Assembly: GCA_017398245.1 (NCBI GenBank)
Contig: JAFQGN010000161.1
Span: 1 to 5,342 of the forward strand
Reading direction: 5' to 3'
Source of the DNA: Clostridia bacterium
GTDB taxonomy: Bacteria; Bacillota_A; Clostridia; Christensenellales; Aristaeellaceae
Length of the DNA stretch: 5,342 nucleotides
Part shown: positions 4,089 to 5,342 of the stretch, in pieces
Numbering within the stretch: position 1 is the stretch's first letter
Layout: every line of letters starts with the position of its first letter
Position numbers and translations under genes: made by a program
The notes under the pieces: model-generated
The model's input: the letters and a program-made list of their open reading frames with translations, nothing else
What the model was told of the DNA's origin: nothing
Database searches by the model: none

Positions 4089-5342
4089 ATGGCATGGTTT
4101 CTCGTACTGTGCGTAATCGTCCTGGCTATCGCCTATGTCTTCTACAACTACTTCCGTATCAAGAAGATGGACGAAGGCACCAATGACATGATCGAAATGG
4201 CCGGCATCATCCGTTCCGGCGCCAACACCTTCATGAAGACCGAGTACGGCACCATCATCCCGGTGTGCGTTCTCATCGCTCTTCTGTTTGAACTGTTCGT
4301 CTGCAAGACTTCCGGTATCACCTTCATCACCGGCGCTTGCATGAGCTCCGTCGTTTGCGTTCTGGGTATGCGTTCCGCCACCTACGCCAACGTCCGCACC
4401 GCCAACAAGGCCCGTCAGAGCCTGAACATCGGTGAGACCGTTCAGGTCGCTCTGTGCGGCGGCTCCATCTCCGGTCTGGCCGTGCAGGCCTTCGGTCTGC
4501 TGGGCCTCACCCTCATCCTGCTCATCCAGGGCGGCGTGCAGATCGGTCAGGAATCCTCCGGCTGGCTGGCCAACATGACCTGCAACCCCACCGTCATGCG
4601 CGTGACCACCTACTCCCTGGGCTGCTCCGTCGTGGCTATGTTCAACCGCGTCGCCGGCGGCAACTACACCAAGGCTGCTGACATCTCCGCCGACATCCTC
4701 GGCAAGATCCGTCACGACCTGCCGGAAGATGACTCCCGCGTGCCGAACACCGTTGCTGACTTCATCGGCGACAACGTCAACGACATCGCCAGCAACTGCT
4801 CCGACCTTCTGGAGTCCTTCGTTGCCACCATCTCCGCTTCCTCTCTGATCGCTCTGACCCTCTTCGAGGACAAGATCGCTCATGGCATGGATGCCGCCGC
4901 CGCTCAGGCCAACTTCGCCTCCATGTCTCTGTATCCGGTCATCATGGCCGGTCTGGGCCTGCTGGCCTGCCTGCTGGGTCTGGGCTACGCTCAGTTCCGC
5001 AAGATGGGCGACAACCCCTCCAAGGAACTGAACATGGCCACCTATATTTCCGCCGGCCTTGCCATGGTCTTCTCCTTCATCGCCTGCCTCATCATGTTCC
5101 GCAAGATCGACTTCGCCGCCTACGGCTGGGTCATCGGCTGGGCCTCCCCGTGGGTCGCCGCCGTTCTGGGCATCGCTTCCGGCGTTGCCATCGGCGCTCT
5201 GACCGAGTACTACACCTCTGCTGACTTCAAGCCCACCCAGAAGATCGCCGAAATGGCCATCGAAGGCGAAGCGTTCGTCGTCACCAAGGGCGACGCCGTC
5301 GGCTCCCGTTCCGTCATGCTGCCCGTGCTGGTCATCTGCTTC
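4089..5342 (+). CDS. hppA: Membrane-bound ion-pumping pyrophosphatase, 3' end cut by window edge
   Basis: This integral membrane enzyme hydrolyses pyrophosphate and pumps H+ and/or Na+ out of the cytoplasm. The first 418 residues are visible of a usual 650-700 or more, with about nine hydrophobic segments. Family marks in order are GANTFMKTEY (44-53), ATYANVRTANKAR (97-109), GGNYTKAADISADILGKIR (190-208), PEDD (212-215), ADFIGDNVND (223-232), SDLLES (238-243) and IGALTEYYTS (368-377). Of the mung bean enzyme ligands as I recall them, D253, D257, K261, E268, D269, D279, D283, D287 and D294 are kept as D198, D202, K206, E213, D214, D224, D228, D232 and D239. The conserved Glu of the K-x-E motif is R208, and the canonical AGMGAD is ASNCSD, so this is a divergent member. 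The gate-type Glu sits at E242, as in Na+-pumping Thermotoga enzyme. K+ dependence cannot be judged because its determinant lies past the edge. Confidence 0.95.
   Translation, partial: MAWFLVLCVIVLAIAYVFYNYFRIKKMDEGTNDMIEMAGIIRSGANTFMKTEYGTIIPVCVLIALLFELFVCKTSGITFITGACMSSVVCVLGMRSATYANVRTANKARQSLNIGETVQVALCGGSISGLAVQAFGLLGLTLILLIQGGVQIGQESSGWLANMTCNPTVMRVTTYSLGCSVVAMFNRVAGGNYTKAADISADILGKIRHDLPEDDSRVPNTVADFIGDNVNDIASNCSDLLESFVATISASSLIALTLFEDKIAHGMDAAAAQANFASMSLYPVIMAGLGLLACLLGLGYAQFRKMGDNPSKELNMATYISAGLAMVFSFIACLIMFRKIDFAAYGWVIGWASPWVAAVLGIASGVAIGALTEYYTSADFKPTQKIAEMAIEGEAFVVTKGDAVGSRSVMLPVLVICF

Noticed and set aside
4050..4883. A 277-codon open frame on the minus strand
   Set aside because: It is antisense to the pyrophosphatase, is Gly/Asp/Val-rich with no recognisable domain, and its opposite strand carries all the pyrophosphatase motifs.

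Overview
The window most likely comes from a fairly GC-rich member of the Bacillota, probably of the class Clostridia and perhaps gut-associated. The evidence is a canonical tyrosine T-box riboswitch, strong AGGAGG-type ribosome binding sites, sigma-A-like promoters, U-tract intrinsic terminators, a barnase/barstar pair and a clostridial-looking membrane pyrophosphatase. I see no mobile element, CRISPR array, tRNA or rRNA. All gene identities rest on motifs recognised by eye.

Layout. (1) Positions 1-2651, minus strand, hold one tyrosine-responsive operon. A TTGACA-17-TATATT promoter (2623-2651) feeds a T-box leader of about 330 nt with specifier codon UAC, a UGGU acceptor-binding bulge and a strong terminator. 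Next come a class I/II fold PLP aminotransferase (2252-1065) and, 24 bp later, tyrS (1040 to beyond the left edge). When uncharged tRNA-Tyr accumulates, both genes should be switched on. This hints that the aminotransferase works on aromatic substrates, for example the last step of tyrosine synthesis.

(2) Positions 2812-3700, plus strand, diverge from that operon. They carry their own promoter, a secreted barnase-type guanyl ribonuclease and its cytoplasmic inhibitor barstar, overlapping by 7 bp, then a strong intrinsic terminator. All barnase catalytic residues are present, but the protein is extremely acidic and ends in an unusual Tyr/Trp/Glu-rich tail that barnase lacks. The barstar protects the producer's cytoplasm against enzyme that has not been exported.

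(3) Positions 3701-4088 contain no gene but hold two possible -10 elements and an RNA leader of about 200 nt with several strong, partly mutually exclusive hairpins. I match it to no known riboswitch class; it is the best candidate here for something undescribed.

(4) From 4089 past the right edge is a membrane-bound, ion-pumping pyrophosphatase (hppA type). Most metal-pyrophosphate ligands are kept, but a charge reversal in the signature motif marks it as a divergent member.
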